A DNA stretch of 64,000 nucleotides from Girardinichthys multiradiatus (GCF_021462225.1 NC_061812.1:44063363-44127362), one strand, 5' to 3'. Counted from the first letter of the stretch, positions 45,550-54,821 are shown. Program-made: numbers and translations. The notes: a model not told the origin generated them from the letters alone.

Positions 45550-46236
45550 TGCTATGAATCAGAAAATGACGGACCCAAGATTCAGCCAGAGACAGTACTG
45601 AAAGTTTAAAAGGTTTATTCAGCCACAGGAAAACGTCACACAGGTAACACTCCTCACAGCTTCCAGGAATCACTGAGGCAGAAAGAGGGATTAGTGACTT
45701 GTAGTCTCTCCAGATTTTGCAGGAATCAGAAAAGCCACTAACCTGCTTTTGTCTTGCGTGAAACTTGAAACCCAGAGGGGAAACCTCAGTGGGCGGCAGG
45801 CGGTGATCTCCACAGCACAGGTAAGAAGTGACTCCAGGCTGAATAATCCGAGGGCTAGGCTGGCTCAATAATCCAAGGACAGAAACAGGGTCAACGATCG
45901 GAGCAAGAGGCAAAGGGCAGGCAGAGGCATAAACCAGATGCAGGAAACAAGGTCGACAACCAGAATCCAAATAGTCCAACAGGGAGCAGGCAGAGGCATA
46001 AATCCAAAAGGCAAGGCAAGGTCAAGAACAATGATCACACAGGAAGGAACGCTGGATATATACTCACACAATGGCTTTCAAAAATCTGGCACCATCTGCT
46101 TGTCAGAGTCAGTATATATCAGGGAAGACACAGGCATTCCACAGATTGCACTACACTGCAGCAGCCACCAGGTGCATCTAATCTGCTGATTGCAGCCAGG
46201 GAGACAGGGTAGAGCAGACGTGCCAGAATCATAACA
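45550..46236 (-). mobile_element. Solo LTR
   Basis: 687 bp. On the minus strand it begins TGTTATGATTCTGG and ends GATTCATAGCA, giving TG...CA ends with a 5-bp TSD. The minus strand has a TATATA box near 46055 and AATAAA near 45615, in promoter-to-polyadenylation order. No interior is present, so it probably arose by LTR-LTR recombination. Confidence 0.82.
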
Positions 46237-46244
46237 GTCAGCCG

Positions 46245-46257
46245 CTGATAAAGATCT
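46245..46257. repeat. Target-site duplication of Rex3 copy 3 (5' side)
   Basis: Exact repeat of CTGATAAAGATCT at 44935-44947. Confidence 0.92.
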
Positions 46258-46379
46258 ACTATAACAAAATTTTCTTTCATCTGTTTATTTGGTTAGAATA
46301 AAAAATAAAAATAACTATTTTAAAATGGTCAAACAGGACAGGGTTATGAGCAAATAGTCTTATTGGTTTATATTCAATG

Positions 46380-46690
46380 GCATATGTCAACACAAGATCT
46401 AGAATATGGATATAGGATTGAGTAGGTCAGACCTTTAGTTTGGTGTGCTATTTAATGTTGAAGTGAGTTTGAACACCCTGATGATATCAAAAAAGCTGTT
46501 TGTGACCTTCAAAAAGAAGGCTGTAGCAGCTCATGACTGTGGAACGGGATTTAAAAAGGTCTCCAAAAATATTCAAATCTGCTTTTAAATGGAATGGACA
46601 AAGTCTACAAGTAGAGGACTTTCAAAATAATTCCCAACATTCCCAAATCTTAAAATGTCCTTAAAGCGGTGCACAAGACAAAGAAATAAA
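46380..46690 (+). mobile_element. Tc1-like transposon remnant, N-terminal transposase region
   Basis: GAAGGCTGTAGCAGCTCATG, then GGGATTTAAAAAGGTCTCC and TCTACAAGTAGAGGACTTTC match the DNA-binding region (VVAAYESGKGFKKVSK..., IYKWRTFKTTAN) of a fish Tc1 family. Stops and deletions interrupt it. No terminal repeats found. Confidence 0.65.
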
Positions 46691-46914
46691 AATAAATACA
46701 TAAGCTGAAGCAAAACTTGACCCTCCAACATGAAAGAGCAAAATGGTAAATGGTAAATCCACCAAGGACTAGTTTAAAGTCAAAATATTAAACATCCTGT
46801 GCAGAGTCTTACATTCATTTCCAGAGATAAATAAATGATGACAAAAAAGTAGACATAGTTATGTGAACATGTCTTTTAAAATAACTGACTATATGGAGTC
46901 CTATTATTTGTTTA

Positions 46915-47114
46915 AATTCCACAAATTTTTTATGATTTTGTTTTGACATGAGTGGCCTTTTTGACAGTTGCTAGACAGGAAATGGGCAAACAGAGAAGGG
47001 GGAGAAGAAATGCAGCAAAGATCTTAGGGTTGGGAATCGAGCCCAGGACGGCTGCTTTGAGGGCTACAGTCTGAATATGGGGTGCAGACTCTACCGCTAC
47101 ACCAAGCCATGCCC
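46915..47114 (-). mobile_element. tRNA-derived SINE
   Basis: On the minus strand it begins GGGGCATGGCTTGGTGTAGC, with an A box (TGGTGTAGCGG) and a B box (GGGCTCGATTCCC). It passes a pyrimidine-rich body and ends near CAAAACAAAATCATAAAAAA. It lies directly 5' of Rex1 copy 2. Confidence 0.75.
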
Positions 47115-47116
47115 CA

Positions 47117-47386
47117 ATTCTAGAATTGCACCGCTCAAGGTTGCTGCGTTTTGGAGTTACTCTGTTACTTTCATTCTGATTAATTCTTTTTCAGAACTCC
47201 AATTCCTCTTGAGGTAGATAAAAATAGATTTTTTGGACGATTATCCTCTCCGCTATTAGATGCTGTGCAGCTGGAAGGATTTTTGCAGATACATTTTTAA
47301 TTTGTTATGATGCATAACCATAGCAATAAGGTGGTTTTTACAACTGGGCACAGCTGATTAATACCTCAAATGCTCAAACAATACTT
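47117..47386 (+). mobile_element. Rex1-type LINE copy 2, first part (5' end)
   Basis: Aligns with 33511-33795 of copy 1, from TCTAGAATTGC[A/G]CCGCTCAAGG to CTCAAACAATACTT. It then breaks off. The next bases of the Rex1 consensus appear at 50170, showing that about 2.8 kb has been inserted. Confidence 0.85.
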
Positions 47387-47933
47387 TGTCAGAATGAGGT
47401 GAGATCCTCCCATGAATCCATGCAGAAATTAATTAAACCCTCATAATTAGATCAATGACATATACAGCAGTAAATGTTCACATTTTAAAGCTATGAAGTC
47501 TGGGGGGCCCATTTGGTGTATGTTTTAATTCTTCTTTCTTTTGCAGAAGTGTATCACTTTGATTGATTTTAACAACAATCACATATGATGAAATGAGAGC
47601 CTAATCGTTAGAGTATCAAATAAATAATGAGGATATTACATGGATAAGATGTCATGAAACAGTAAAGTGAGTATATCTTCGCACTCTGGAACTGAGGACT
47701 GAAGAGGCCTGTATGGACTCACACATTAACTGTGATTGTCTTATCTTTTTCACAAGTCTTAACTGTCTTATCTTTTTCAGAAGTAGAAAACTACAAGTAT
47801 AATCAAAGAAAAATGTATGATGACTTTCTATTTTTCTACCATTATTAAATGTAATGAAGAGGGGTAATGTTAATCAATTGTGATGTATGAATAAAAAGAA
47901 TGAAGTGATGTTTTTTTTTTTTAGCTGTAACTG

Positions 47934-48323
47934 GTGTGGGAGCAAGAAGCAGAGAAATACTGTGATAGAAAGCTTGATGCTGAGCAGATAAGGAGGGCAC
48001 CATGGACTGGGAGCCAGAGGTGGCAGAGTCATAACATCAAGACGGGAGGGGCAGAGCAGATCCAGCTTGAAGGGAACTGGGCATGGATTGAAGGTCAACG
48101 AGCAAGCTCAAGTCGTAACAAGCATGGGAGCAAGAAACGAGAAGCCTGGTGCACATTGTTTTTCATCACTCTGAAGTTCGAAAAACAGGCAAAAGTCATG
48201 GCACCAGGATGGAAGCAGGTTGTTTCCTCACAGAAGACCAGCAAAGAAGATCGGATGGAGAAAAAAGCTACAGATGAATCAGAAGACCAGAGACGCAGCC
48301 CCGCTGACAATTCTGCATTATAA
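47934..48323 (+). CDS. 129-aa ORF of unknown function
   Basis: The ORF is highly charged (many Lys, Glu, Arg, Gln) and starts MWEQEAEKYCDRKLD. A poly-T/AG stretch that looks like a splice acceptor ends just before it at about 47922. There is no recognisable domain, signal peptide or membrane segment. It lies within the unclassified insertion and may not be coding. Confidence 0.2.
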   Translation: MWEQEAEKYCDRKLDAEQIRRAPWTGSQRWQSHNIKTGGAEQIQLEGNWAWIEGQRASSSRNKHGSKKREAWCTLFFITLKFEKQAKVMAPGWKQVVSSQKTSKEDRMEKKATDESEDQRRSPADNSAL

Positions 48324-49059
48324 AGAGGATCAACCCGTGTGCCTGAGAAGAGCTGCAACTCAAAAGTGAGAATCTGAATTCCATCTGTTGCATTTTTACC
48401 AAGACAACTGAAGTGAACTTGGTCTGATTGCTTTAAGTTTCAGGCTTTTGGAAGTCCTGAGCCAACCTCAATTACATCTCAAAGGTTTCCTTCAACTATT
48501 CAGCCTCTGGAAGCTACCAACGTTTGAAACAAACGTTTCTGTTTTTTAAATTTTTAAATGTTAAAAAATTTATTTTATTTCTTTCCAACTTGCCCATTGA
48601 AACCCCAAGCATCAGCACCTGTCCACTTAGAAGAAGAAAACTGAAGATTTGCCTATTACCCAAGAAGAAAATCACTCGTTGCCTACTGCAGAAATCATTC
48701 CATTCATTCCGTGGTGAGCCTCCGTCTCCAAAGCCTCTTCAGCCTTACCAGTTTCAGCATTAGGGAAAGATAGGTTAAGTTGTTTGATTTATGTCTATTA
48801 TTCAAATTATTTTGCTGATTTTTAAGCTGTTACTGACCCCTGTAAAAGCATTACTAATTAAAGGAAGCATATAACATTCTAGATTTATTGTGGACAGTCA
48901 ATTATTTGAGTCACCTTATTTTTGGGTTTTTCATTGGTGGTAAAAGGTCTTGTTGCCTGGTTCCAAATGATTTTAGGAGGTTTTTATAGGTTGTCTTAAG
49001 CCAAGCTTGTTAAAACTATGCCCTTGGGCTCGTGGCGAGGCACTAAAATCAACCAAATG

Positions 49060-49842
49060 TAATGTGTGGAGAAACGGGTTTCACAACGTTGCCAGACACC
49101 TGAATAGTTCTAAAAGCTTTATTAAGAAACAGGAAGCAGGATCTGGACACACACGCCAAGGGGATCCGGAACTCTAAGCAGGAGAAGATTAGGTTAGAGG
49201 CTGGATTGAACTTGGGAGCAGAATTAACTTTGAATGAAGCCACTAACCTTGTCCGGAACGAACTCCTGAATGACATGGACAGCCTGGGTTGAAGTCCGAC
49301 GTTACTTACGTGTTTACAGAGTTTACTCCGGAGAGACTCGGAGGTTTGGGGAAAATCCATGGTACAGGCGGGGGTCATACACAGAAGATCAGAAAGCGTA
49401 ACCAGGTTAGGAGGAGCAGACTTAACTTATGGTCGGGGGAGAGCAGGCGAAGGTCGAGATCCGTGAGTCAGATGACTGAACAAATCTGAGGAGGGCGAAG
49501 ACAGGAAACGTGAATCCAAAATCCAGAAGGGGGGTCAAAATCTGAGAGGCAGATGACTGAACAAGTCCGATAGGGGTTGAGGCAGGACACGTGAGAACAA
49601 ATACCAGAAACAGGATCGTAACGAGGCAGGCAAGAAGAGACATGAATGTTGGACAACTACTTGGCAAAAACCGTTCATAAATCTGGCACTGAAGCTGTGG
49701 GAGAGTGGACCTTAAGTACTGAAAAGAACAGGTGAGTGGCATGATTTTGATTAACATTTTCTGTGACGGGCGGGGAGAAACAATGAGGAGATGATAAACT
49801 GTGACATGACTTGACTGGGGCAGGGATCAGACGTGATTCATG
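49060..49842 (-). mobile_element. LTR-like segment nested in the insertion (candidate solo LTR)
   Basis: Read on the minus strand it begins TGTCATGAATCACG, with AATAAAGC near 49105-49120 for polyadenylation. It contains internal repeats (CAGATGACTGAACAA twice, at about 49466 and 49550). The style resembles the solo LTR at 45550. The other edge and TSD are uncertain, so the boundaries are approximate. Confidence 0.45.
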
Positions 49843-50169
49843 ACACCCAACCCATATACAAATTGCAAGTTGTAAAATAGGGAATGAGTAGCTGTTAACA
49901 GAAGTGACTGTCAGGGAGTGGATAACTGCTTTGGGCTACTCAGTTGTCCAAGCCACCAGTTGAAGAATGGCGAGACATCTGGAAAAGATAGGCTGTTAGA
50001 GGTTAAGCGAGTCATTTCCCGACACCAGCTTAAACAGATTTTCCAAACCTGCTTAGTAAGACCTTCTAGGTTTAGGGAAGTCCGGACCCGTTGGATGGAG
50101 AGCTGGATTGAGCAATCCCCTTAGAAATAGGGAAGTAGGAGGGAGGGATTAGCTCATTGGACAACAAAA

Positions 50170-50463
50170 ACTTCAACTACAACCCCAAATCCCCGATGAG
50201 TTAAAAAGGAGGCGCTGTGGATGCAGAGCAAGAGCAAAGAGAAGAGAAGGAAGAGGAATTTCAAACCATCTCTTCCATCGATTATGATGGGCAATGTGAA
50301 ATCTTTGGGAAATAGGTTCGATGAACTCCAAGCCCTACAAAGGACCCAGCCAGAGTATGAGGAATGCAGTATTATGTGTTTTACTGAGACATGGCTGCAG
50401 GATTATATCCCTGACTCCAGCATCTCTCTGCCAGTCTTTCTGACCATACGACCAGACAGAGAT
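50170..50463 (+). mobile_element. Rex1-type LINE copy 2, second part
   Basis: Continues Rex1 into the endonuclease start. The ORF at 50221-50469 has NFKPSLPSIMMGNVKSLGNR and CFTETWLQDYIP, matching copy 1. It stops at the retroviral insertion after GACCAGACAGAGAT. Confidence 0.88.
50459..50463 (+). repeat. Target-site duplication of the endogenous retrovirus (left)
   Basis: GAGAT, repeated at 61334-61338. The uninterrupted sequence CAGAGATTTAAAGAGGA is present in Rex1 copy 1 near 34073-34091 and serves as an empty-site reference. Confidence 0.92.
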
Positions 50464-50647
50464 TGTTAGGGTTTTTAATATTTTTATATTGTTTATCACT
50501 TGTGTCTGCTCTAAGTGCTTTCTTCCCCCACATGCCATAGACAAAGAGATAAGAGAGAAGGGTGAGTTATGTTATTATCAGCAACATCTAGGGACTGGCA
50601 CCAATCCTCAGTCCTTTCTCTAAAATCAAGACCACATGAACCCTAAC

Positions 50648-50696
<49 letters not shown>

Positions 50697-50858
50697 TGAA
50701 TGTTGTTTGAACTGTGTGTGACCAAGCATGTATAAATAAAGAGGGAGGAGTGTTAATGTTTTGTAGATTTGCACTGCAAAGTGTGAGCTACCCTTGCCGT
50801 AAGTAAAACTGACTCTGTGTCGTTCCTTACCTCTGAGTTGATTAAATAATACCTATCA
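50464..50858 (+). repeat. 5' LTR
   Basis: 395 bp with TG...CA ends (TGTTAGGG ... ACCTATCA). It has a TATAAATAAA element at 50731-50740 that could serve both as TATA box and polyadenylation signal. A (CA)n run of about 21 units at 50652-50694 is much longer than in the 3' LTR and accounts for most of the length difference. Confidence 0.95.
50731..50737 (+). promoter_or_regulatory. Candidate TATA box of the LTR
   Basis: TATAAAT, overlapping AATAAA, conserved in both LTRs. Confidence 0.65.
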
Positions 50859-50864
50859 TTAATT

Positions 50865-50881
50865 TGGTCCTTCGAGCCGGA
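50865..50881 (+). other. Primer-binding site complementary to tRNA-Tyr
   Basis: TGGTCCTTCGAGCCGGA lies six bases after the 5' LTR. It is the exact complement of the 3' end of vertebrate tRNA-Tyr with CCA added (UCCGGCUCGAAGGA-CCA), 17 of 17 bases. This tRNA would prime minus-strand DNA synthesis. Confidence 0.9.
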
Positions 50882-51054
50882 TATTATAAGAACTAAACTG
50901 ATTTTATCTTTCTTTGCAGTGACTGGCGGATCTCCGGGAACAGCCTGACGTCGAGTTAAGTGCTGCCGCACAGCCGCATCTAGGCCTGGTGGCTGAAAGT
51001 CCCGGTGTGTGACATTCGCATCTGGCCGGTGGATTATTGTCTTGCTCGACGCCG

Positions 51055-51083
51055 GGTGACTCTGGAGGTCCGACAGAGTCACC
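51055..51083 (+). ncRNA. Perfect 10-bp leader stem-loop (candidate packaging/dimer signal)
   Basis: GGTGACTCTG pairs exactly with CAGAGTCACC around a 9-base loop (GAGGTCCGA). It sits just upstream of the splice donor, where retroviral encapsidation signals are often found. Function is inferred. Confidence 0.55.
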
Positions 51084-51097
51084 TAGAAGTCAACTCC

Positions 51098-51106
51098 AAG
51101 GTGAGA
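51098..51106 (+). other. Candidate major splice donor
   Basis: AAG followed by GTGAGATCG fits the donor consensus in the untranslated leader and could generate spliced env mRNA. Confidence 0.55.
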
Positions 51107-51669
51107 TCGTTTTAAAATACAATACATGAGATAAGAGTAAGCGCTATATAAATGAAAGAAGAAAAGTACTTTAAAGTCGTTTGGTAGTGTGTCGCCGGTT
51201 AAGGACACTGCATTGGAAAGGTTTTATTTTGCCGCAAAGAGATTAAAAACGACTATGCGACGTAAAGTTAACTGGATAATTTGGTTGGTAACATTCCGCC
51301 GGAAGGGAATGAAATTAAGTGTTGAATAATAAAGAGAGCTCATAAACGAAGCTAGGTCGACCATACATATTGCTGAAGGGACATAAATATGTTAAAATAC
51401 TAACTGTGTGACTGTGTTTTGTGTGTTTGGAAGACTAAGCATTTTGGAAGAATCTTAGTAGGATTCTGCTGGTCTTGTGTTTTCTTTTGCCCAGAATAGA
51501 AAGACGTATTGGTGATTCTTGGAGATAAAGGTCGGGTTTAATGCCAGAAAATTAACACCACTGCGGATTAGTCGCAGTAGAAGGGCGTGTTAATGTCCTC
51601 TCCTGGAATTTTATGCCAGTGAATTTCTATTTGGGACATTTATAGTATTGTGAACTAAAATTAAACATC

Positions 51670-52989
51670 ATGGGGAAGAAACAAAGTAAATTAATTAACT
51701 TAGAAGGGGATGTAAAGTTTATGGAGAATTATGTAGAAGGAGCAGGTATGATCTGTCATAGATGGAATACAAAACATGGTTTCTTGGGTAAACTAAATAT
51801 TAACGATGTCTTAAAACTACAAGGAGATTTAAAATTAGAAATACTGAAAACCAAGAAACCAACTAAAAAGGAACAGAGAAAGGTTGAGTATAAATTCTCA
51901 GACAAATGGCTGGAACAAAGTAAGTTAAGAATCACGCAGAGGCGAAATAAGGAGGAGAAGCGACAGGAGAAGCTGACAGCTGCAGTCTTGGTGCGCCCAC
52001 ATGAGGAAACGGTGGTCGCATCCAGACAGCGAGGTGTTCGGCCCCCTGCCGTGCAGGAAGCAGGACAGGAGGCTGGAGCACAACACATTGGAGGAGAGAT
52101 AAAAGGAGCTGTAGCAGTTCCTATAACTCTTATAAGTAAGCAAAAAAAATTAAGCAATCCTTCTAAAACAGAAGAACAGAGCTCTTCTAGTGAGCCCTGG
52201 TCTCCTAATTCCTGGTGGGACACAGGAGTGCGAACTAGGAGTAAAGATAAGAAAACAATTTCTAGCATGTACCCAAGCGAAGCCTTAATGGCTCACAAAC
52301 AGAAATTTCATCCATCTGGAATAAATTTAGAGGGAGACACATTTCCTCTAGTTGAGGTAGCAAATCCAAACATAGGTGACGCTAATCACCGACAGCCGCC
52401 AACTATTCTAGTATATAGACCATGGACACAGGAAGACAGAACTGCTGCTTTAAAAGGTATCCCACAGATACAAGAAGGCGTGGAAGAATTTCTAGACGCT
52501 ATTACAGAACTCAGAGGAAGCTTTCATCTTAATGGCAGAGAGATGCTTCAGTGTTTTACCCAGCTGTTTGGCCACCGCTGGTGCAGACGGTATATAGACA
52601 AACACTGGGTTCATCAAAATACAGGAACTGTTACACAAGCTTTGGAATACGCACAGCACGCTCATAAAACACAGCGAGATAGGAAGACAGATAAGTTTGG
52701 AATGCAAGACAGTTTAATGGCTTTGCATCGCTCAGGGGCAAGCGGGCAAAGAGGACGGAGGGGATTCAGAGGTCACAGAAGAGGAGGAGGAGGGCCACGA
52801 CACAGTTACACACAGAGTAATGCGTGTCTGAGGTGTGGAAAAATAGGCCATTATGCTAGAGAATGTAGGACAATTTTACAAAACCCTGGCGCAAGAGATG
52901 ACAATTGCTGGATTTGCAATGAGCCAGGACATTTTGCGAGAGAATGTAATGAAAAGCGGGTGTATAACCCCAATTCTACCCAGAATTGA
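51670..52989 (+). CDS. gag: Retroviral Gag polyprotein
   Basis: This 439-residue ORF is intact and encodes the structural precursor that builds the virion core at the plasma membrane. The start MGKKQSK has Gly2 and Ser6 and fits N-myristoylation, supporting this ATG. Matrix-like and capsid-like regions follow without strongly conserved motifs. The nucleocapsid end has two CCHC zinc knuckles at residues 386-399 (CLRCGKIGHYAREC) and 413-426 (CWICNEPGHFAREC), preceded by an Arg/Gly-rich stretch. It ends in UGA followed by CAAUUA. The protease frame continues directly downstream in phase, so stop readthrough is the likely way Gag-Pol is made. That the ORF remains open contrasts with decayed pol. 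Confidence 0.93.
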   Translation: MGKKQSKLINLEGDVKFMENYVEGAGMICHRWNTKHGFLGKLNINDVLKLQGDLKLEILKTKKPTKKEQRKVEYKFSDKWLEQSKLRITQRRNKEEKRQEKLTAAVLVRPHEETVVASRQRGVRPPAVQEAGQEAGAQHIGGEIKGAVAVPITLISKQKKLSNPSKTEEQSSSSEPWSPNSWWDTGVRTRSKDKKTISSMYPSEALMAHKQKFHPSGINLEGDTFPLVEVANPNIGDANHRQPPTILVYRPWTQEDRTAALKGIPQIQEGVEEFLDAITELRGSFHLNGREMLQCFTQLFGHRWCRRYIDKHWVHQNTGTVTQALEYAQHAHKTQRDRKTDKFGMQDSLMALHRSGASGQRGRRGFRGHRRGGGGPRHSYTQSNACLRCGKIGHYARECRTILQNPGARDDNCWICNEPGHFARECNEKRVYNPNSTQN

Positions 52990-52995
52990 CAATTA
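52987..52995 (+). promoter_or_regulatory. UGA-CAA-UUA stop-readthrough context
   Basis: The gag stop TGA is followed by CAATTA, matching the CARYYA context known to promote stop-codon readthrough in tobacco mosaic virus. The downstream frame is open without an intervening stop. Confidence 0.75.
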
Positions 52996-53943
52996 CAGCC
53001 ACAGCCCCCACCTCCTCCCCCACTAGCAGAGAAAAACAGTAGTGAAATGGAGGAAGTTGATATACAAGCAGCATTAGAACTTATAGCACTGAGTAGGACG
53101 CAAGATTTGCCATATAAAAACATAATAATAAATGGCAAAGCATATAGTTGTTTGTGTGATACAGGGGCATGTAGAACTGTGCTAACTAAACCTCCACCCG
53201 GAGTAAAATATTCTAACACCGCAGTGCATGTTAGATCAGCAGCTGGCACATCAGAGGTACATTACCTAAGTGCACCAGTAACAATAATAGAACCTGAGAC
53301 AAAACGTACTTGTCAGGCTCCCGTTCTGATAAGTCAAAAATGCCCAGTAAACCTGTTGGGAAGAGATCTTATGCAAAAGTTGCATATAAATATAGTATCA
53401 ACAGAAACAGGTATGAAAGCTGTAGTGGAAGAAGGGGCCCTAGTCCTAAATGAACTCTCACAGCCACATTATTACTTGTCCCTCGATCTAGGCCCCACAC
53501 CAACAGCTCGAGAACTACTGAGGAGAACCAGAGAAAAACAAAGCTCCCAAGAGGCACAGTACATGCCAGGTACTGAGCTCCATGTAACCATGAGATATAA
53601 AAATACTGCAGGGCCAGATTATCAGTATGACACTGTTTTTCACAGAGAAAATAATCAGACTGTTACCATACAGCACCTGTATGTTGACCCCAAAACAGGG
53701 AAATCCTCCACCTCAATTATACTGTCAGGAAGACAGCTTCAACAGTTTAAAGGCAATACACCTCATATGTCATTAACTAAACCTGTGGGGGGTCAGTGGA
53801 AAGAATTAGAAAACTTTATACAGCGTGCTGAGAGAGGGAGATATGAGGCATTAACAAGCTCTGACTGGAAAGTAGATCCTAACACAGGAATCTTGAAACT
53901 CACTCTAGGGTGGATAGTCAAAGTTCATCCAAAGACACATTGA
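52990..53943 (+). CDS. pro: Retroviral protease and start of Pol
   Basis: In phase with gag. A short Gln/Pro-rich linker (about 19 codons) precedes the first ATG at 53047. The retropepsin active site CLCDTGACR lies at residues 38-41 after that ATG (DTGA), and the C-terminal LLGRDLMQKL matches the GRD motif that follows the flap region. The protease would cleave Gag and Gag-Pol. The remaining residues lead toward RT but have no clear domain. A TGA at 53941 closes the frame. It is followed by a 16-bp tandem duplication (53991-54006 and 54007-54022). Both are probably later damage. Confidence 0.88.
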   Translation, partial: QLQPQPPPPPPLAEKNSSEMEEVDIQAALELIALSRTQDLPYKNIIINGKAYSCLCDTGACRTVLTKPPPGVKYSNTAVHVRSAAGTSEVHYLSAPVTIIEPETKRTCQAPVLISQKCPVNLLGRDLMQKLHINIVSTETGMKAVVEEGALVLNELSQPHYYLSLDLGPTPTARELLRRTREKQSSQEAQYMPGTELHVTMRYKNTAGPDYQYDTVFHRENNQTVTIQHLYVDPKTGKSSTSIILSGRQLQQFKGNTPHMSLTKPVGGQWKELENFIQRAERGRYEALTSSDWKVDPNTGILKLTLGWIVKVHPKTH

Positions 53944-54024
53944 GGCAAAGTGACAGATACAGGGCCTAGCTGAAAGCAAAGAGTAACAGGCACCCTGCCT
54001 TAGCTGCACCCTGCCTTAGCTGCT

Positions 54025-54723
54025 GTCCCACCTGAACTGTGGTCTCAATCATCGACTGATGTAGGACTTATAAAGGGGTTTCCACCATATAAGGTTAAAT
54101 TAATATCTGAAGAACGGCCAGTAGTTCGCCAGTACCCCTTAAAGCTAGAAGCTGAAGAGGGTATTGAGCCAGTAATACAATATATGTTGAAATCAGGAAT
54201 ATTAAGGGAAGCACCTGATGTTACATGCAACACACCTATCTTTCCAGTGCAGAAAGCCAGCACAGGAAAGTGGAGGATGGTCCAGGATCTTAGACCGATA
54301 AATAAAATAGTGTGACATGCGATCCCGGACGTCCCAAATCCACAAACATTACTGCATTCATTAACTCCAGATAAAAAATATTTCTCAGTGGTAGATCTTA
54401 GCAATGCTTTCTTTACAGTACCACTGCATGAAGAGTCACAGCATTTATTTGGCTTTCAGTTTAAAGGGAAAAAATACACTTACACCAGACTACCACAAGG
54501 CTTCAGTGAAAGCCCACATGTATATACACAAGCCTTAAGATACTCTATGAGCACCTGTGAGGTGCCTGAACATAGTCAAGTCCTGTTGTATGTAGATGAT
54601 ATTCTTATAGCTTCAGACACTCAACAACACTGTGAGGAAGCTACCATAACAGTTTTGAAACATCTCTACCAGACGGGGCACAAAGCCTCTAGGGATAAAC
54701 TGCATTTTGCAAGGAGAAAGTGA
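54025..54723 (+). pseudogene. pol: Retroviral reverse transcriptase, broken
   Basis: The same frame as protease resumes with the RT fingers/palm (GKWRMVQDLRPINK). A TGA at 54313-54315 interrupts it at a position where related RTs have a non-stop codon; the base context suggests a CpG-type transition. It continues with VVDLSNAFFTVPL (motif A), RLPQGFSESP (motif B) and YVDD at 54589-54600. The frame ends in TGA at 54721 after a likely single-base loss near 54710. The enzyme would copy viral RNA into DNA. It has the gamma/epsilon style LPQGF.SP and YVDD. Confidence 0.9.
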
Positions 54724-54821
54724 TTTATTTGGGACATATGTTATCACAACATGGTCGTTCCCTCCTAAGTAGTAGAAAAACAGCCATACAGGAAGCCCTA
54801 AAACCATGAACTAAACAACAA

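Larger units (their letters stand above)
44948..46244 (-). mobile_element. Rex3 LINE copy 3, internally deleted, split by a solo LTR
   Basis: A 13-bp TSD brackets it. On the minus strand it starts in the pre-RT region (GAKRAAARAVAEVKTRTWEE) and passes GRWKEYFEDLLNPAI to RPEYLKSLDV. It then jumps directly to the extreme 3' coding and tail region (SRIKRK equivalent), ending in a TACGAG-type tail. The entire RT palm is missing. A solo LTR occupies 45550-46236. The RT-free Rex3 part is only about 0.61 kb. Confidence 0.88.
47387..50169. mobile_element. Unclassified 2.8-kb insertion in Rex1 copy 2
   Basis: It begins TGTCAGAATGAGG and ends near GGACAACA. The flanks (AATACTT and AAAACTT) are near-identical, so it could be a long solo LTR or a degraded LTR element. 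It contains a 129-aa ORF (47934-48323) of unknown family, poly-pyrimidine/AG stretches near 47545, 47780 and 47920, and a nested LTR-like segment at about 49060-49842. I cannot assign it to a known family. Confidence 0.5.

Noticed and set aside
44873..45979. 368-aa minus-strand ORF as a single gene
   Set aside because: It is an accidental fusion of solo-LTR sequence, a Rex3 linker fragment and displaced Rex3 3' sequence.
47030..47114. tRNA gene on the minus strand
   Set aside because: tRNA-like head of a SINE; acceptor pairing is not maintained and SINE body sequence follows.
51756..52268. 170-aa minus-strand ORF opposite gag
   Set aside because: Shadow of gag composition; no motif, and retroviral antisense coding is not supported here.
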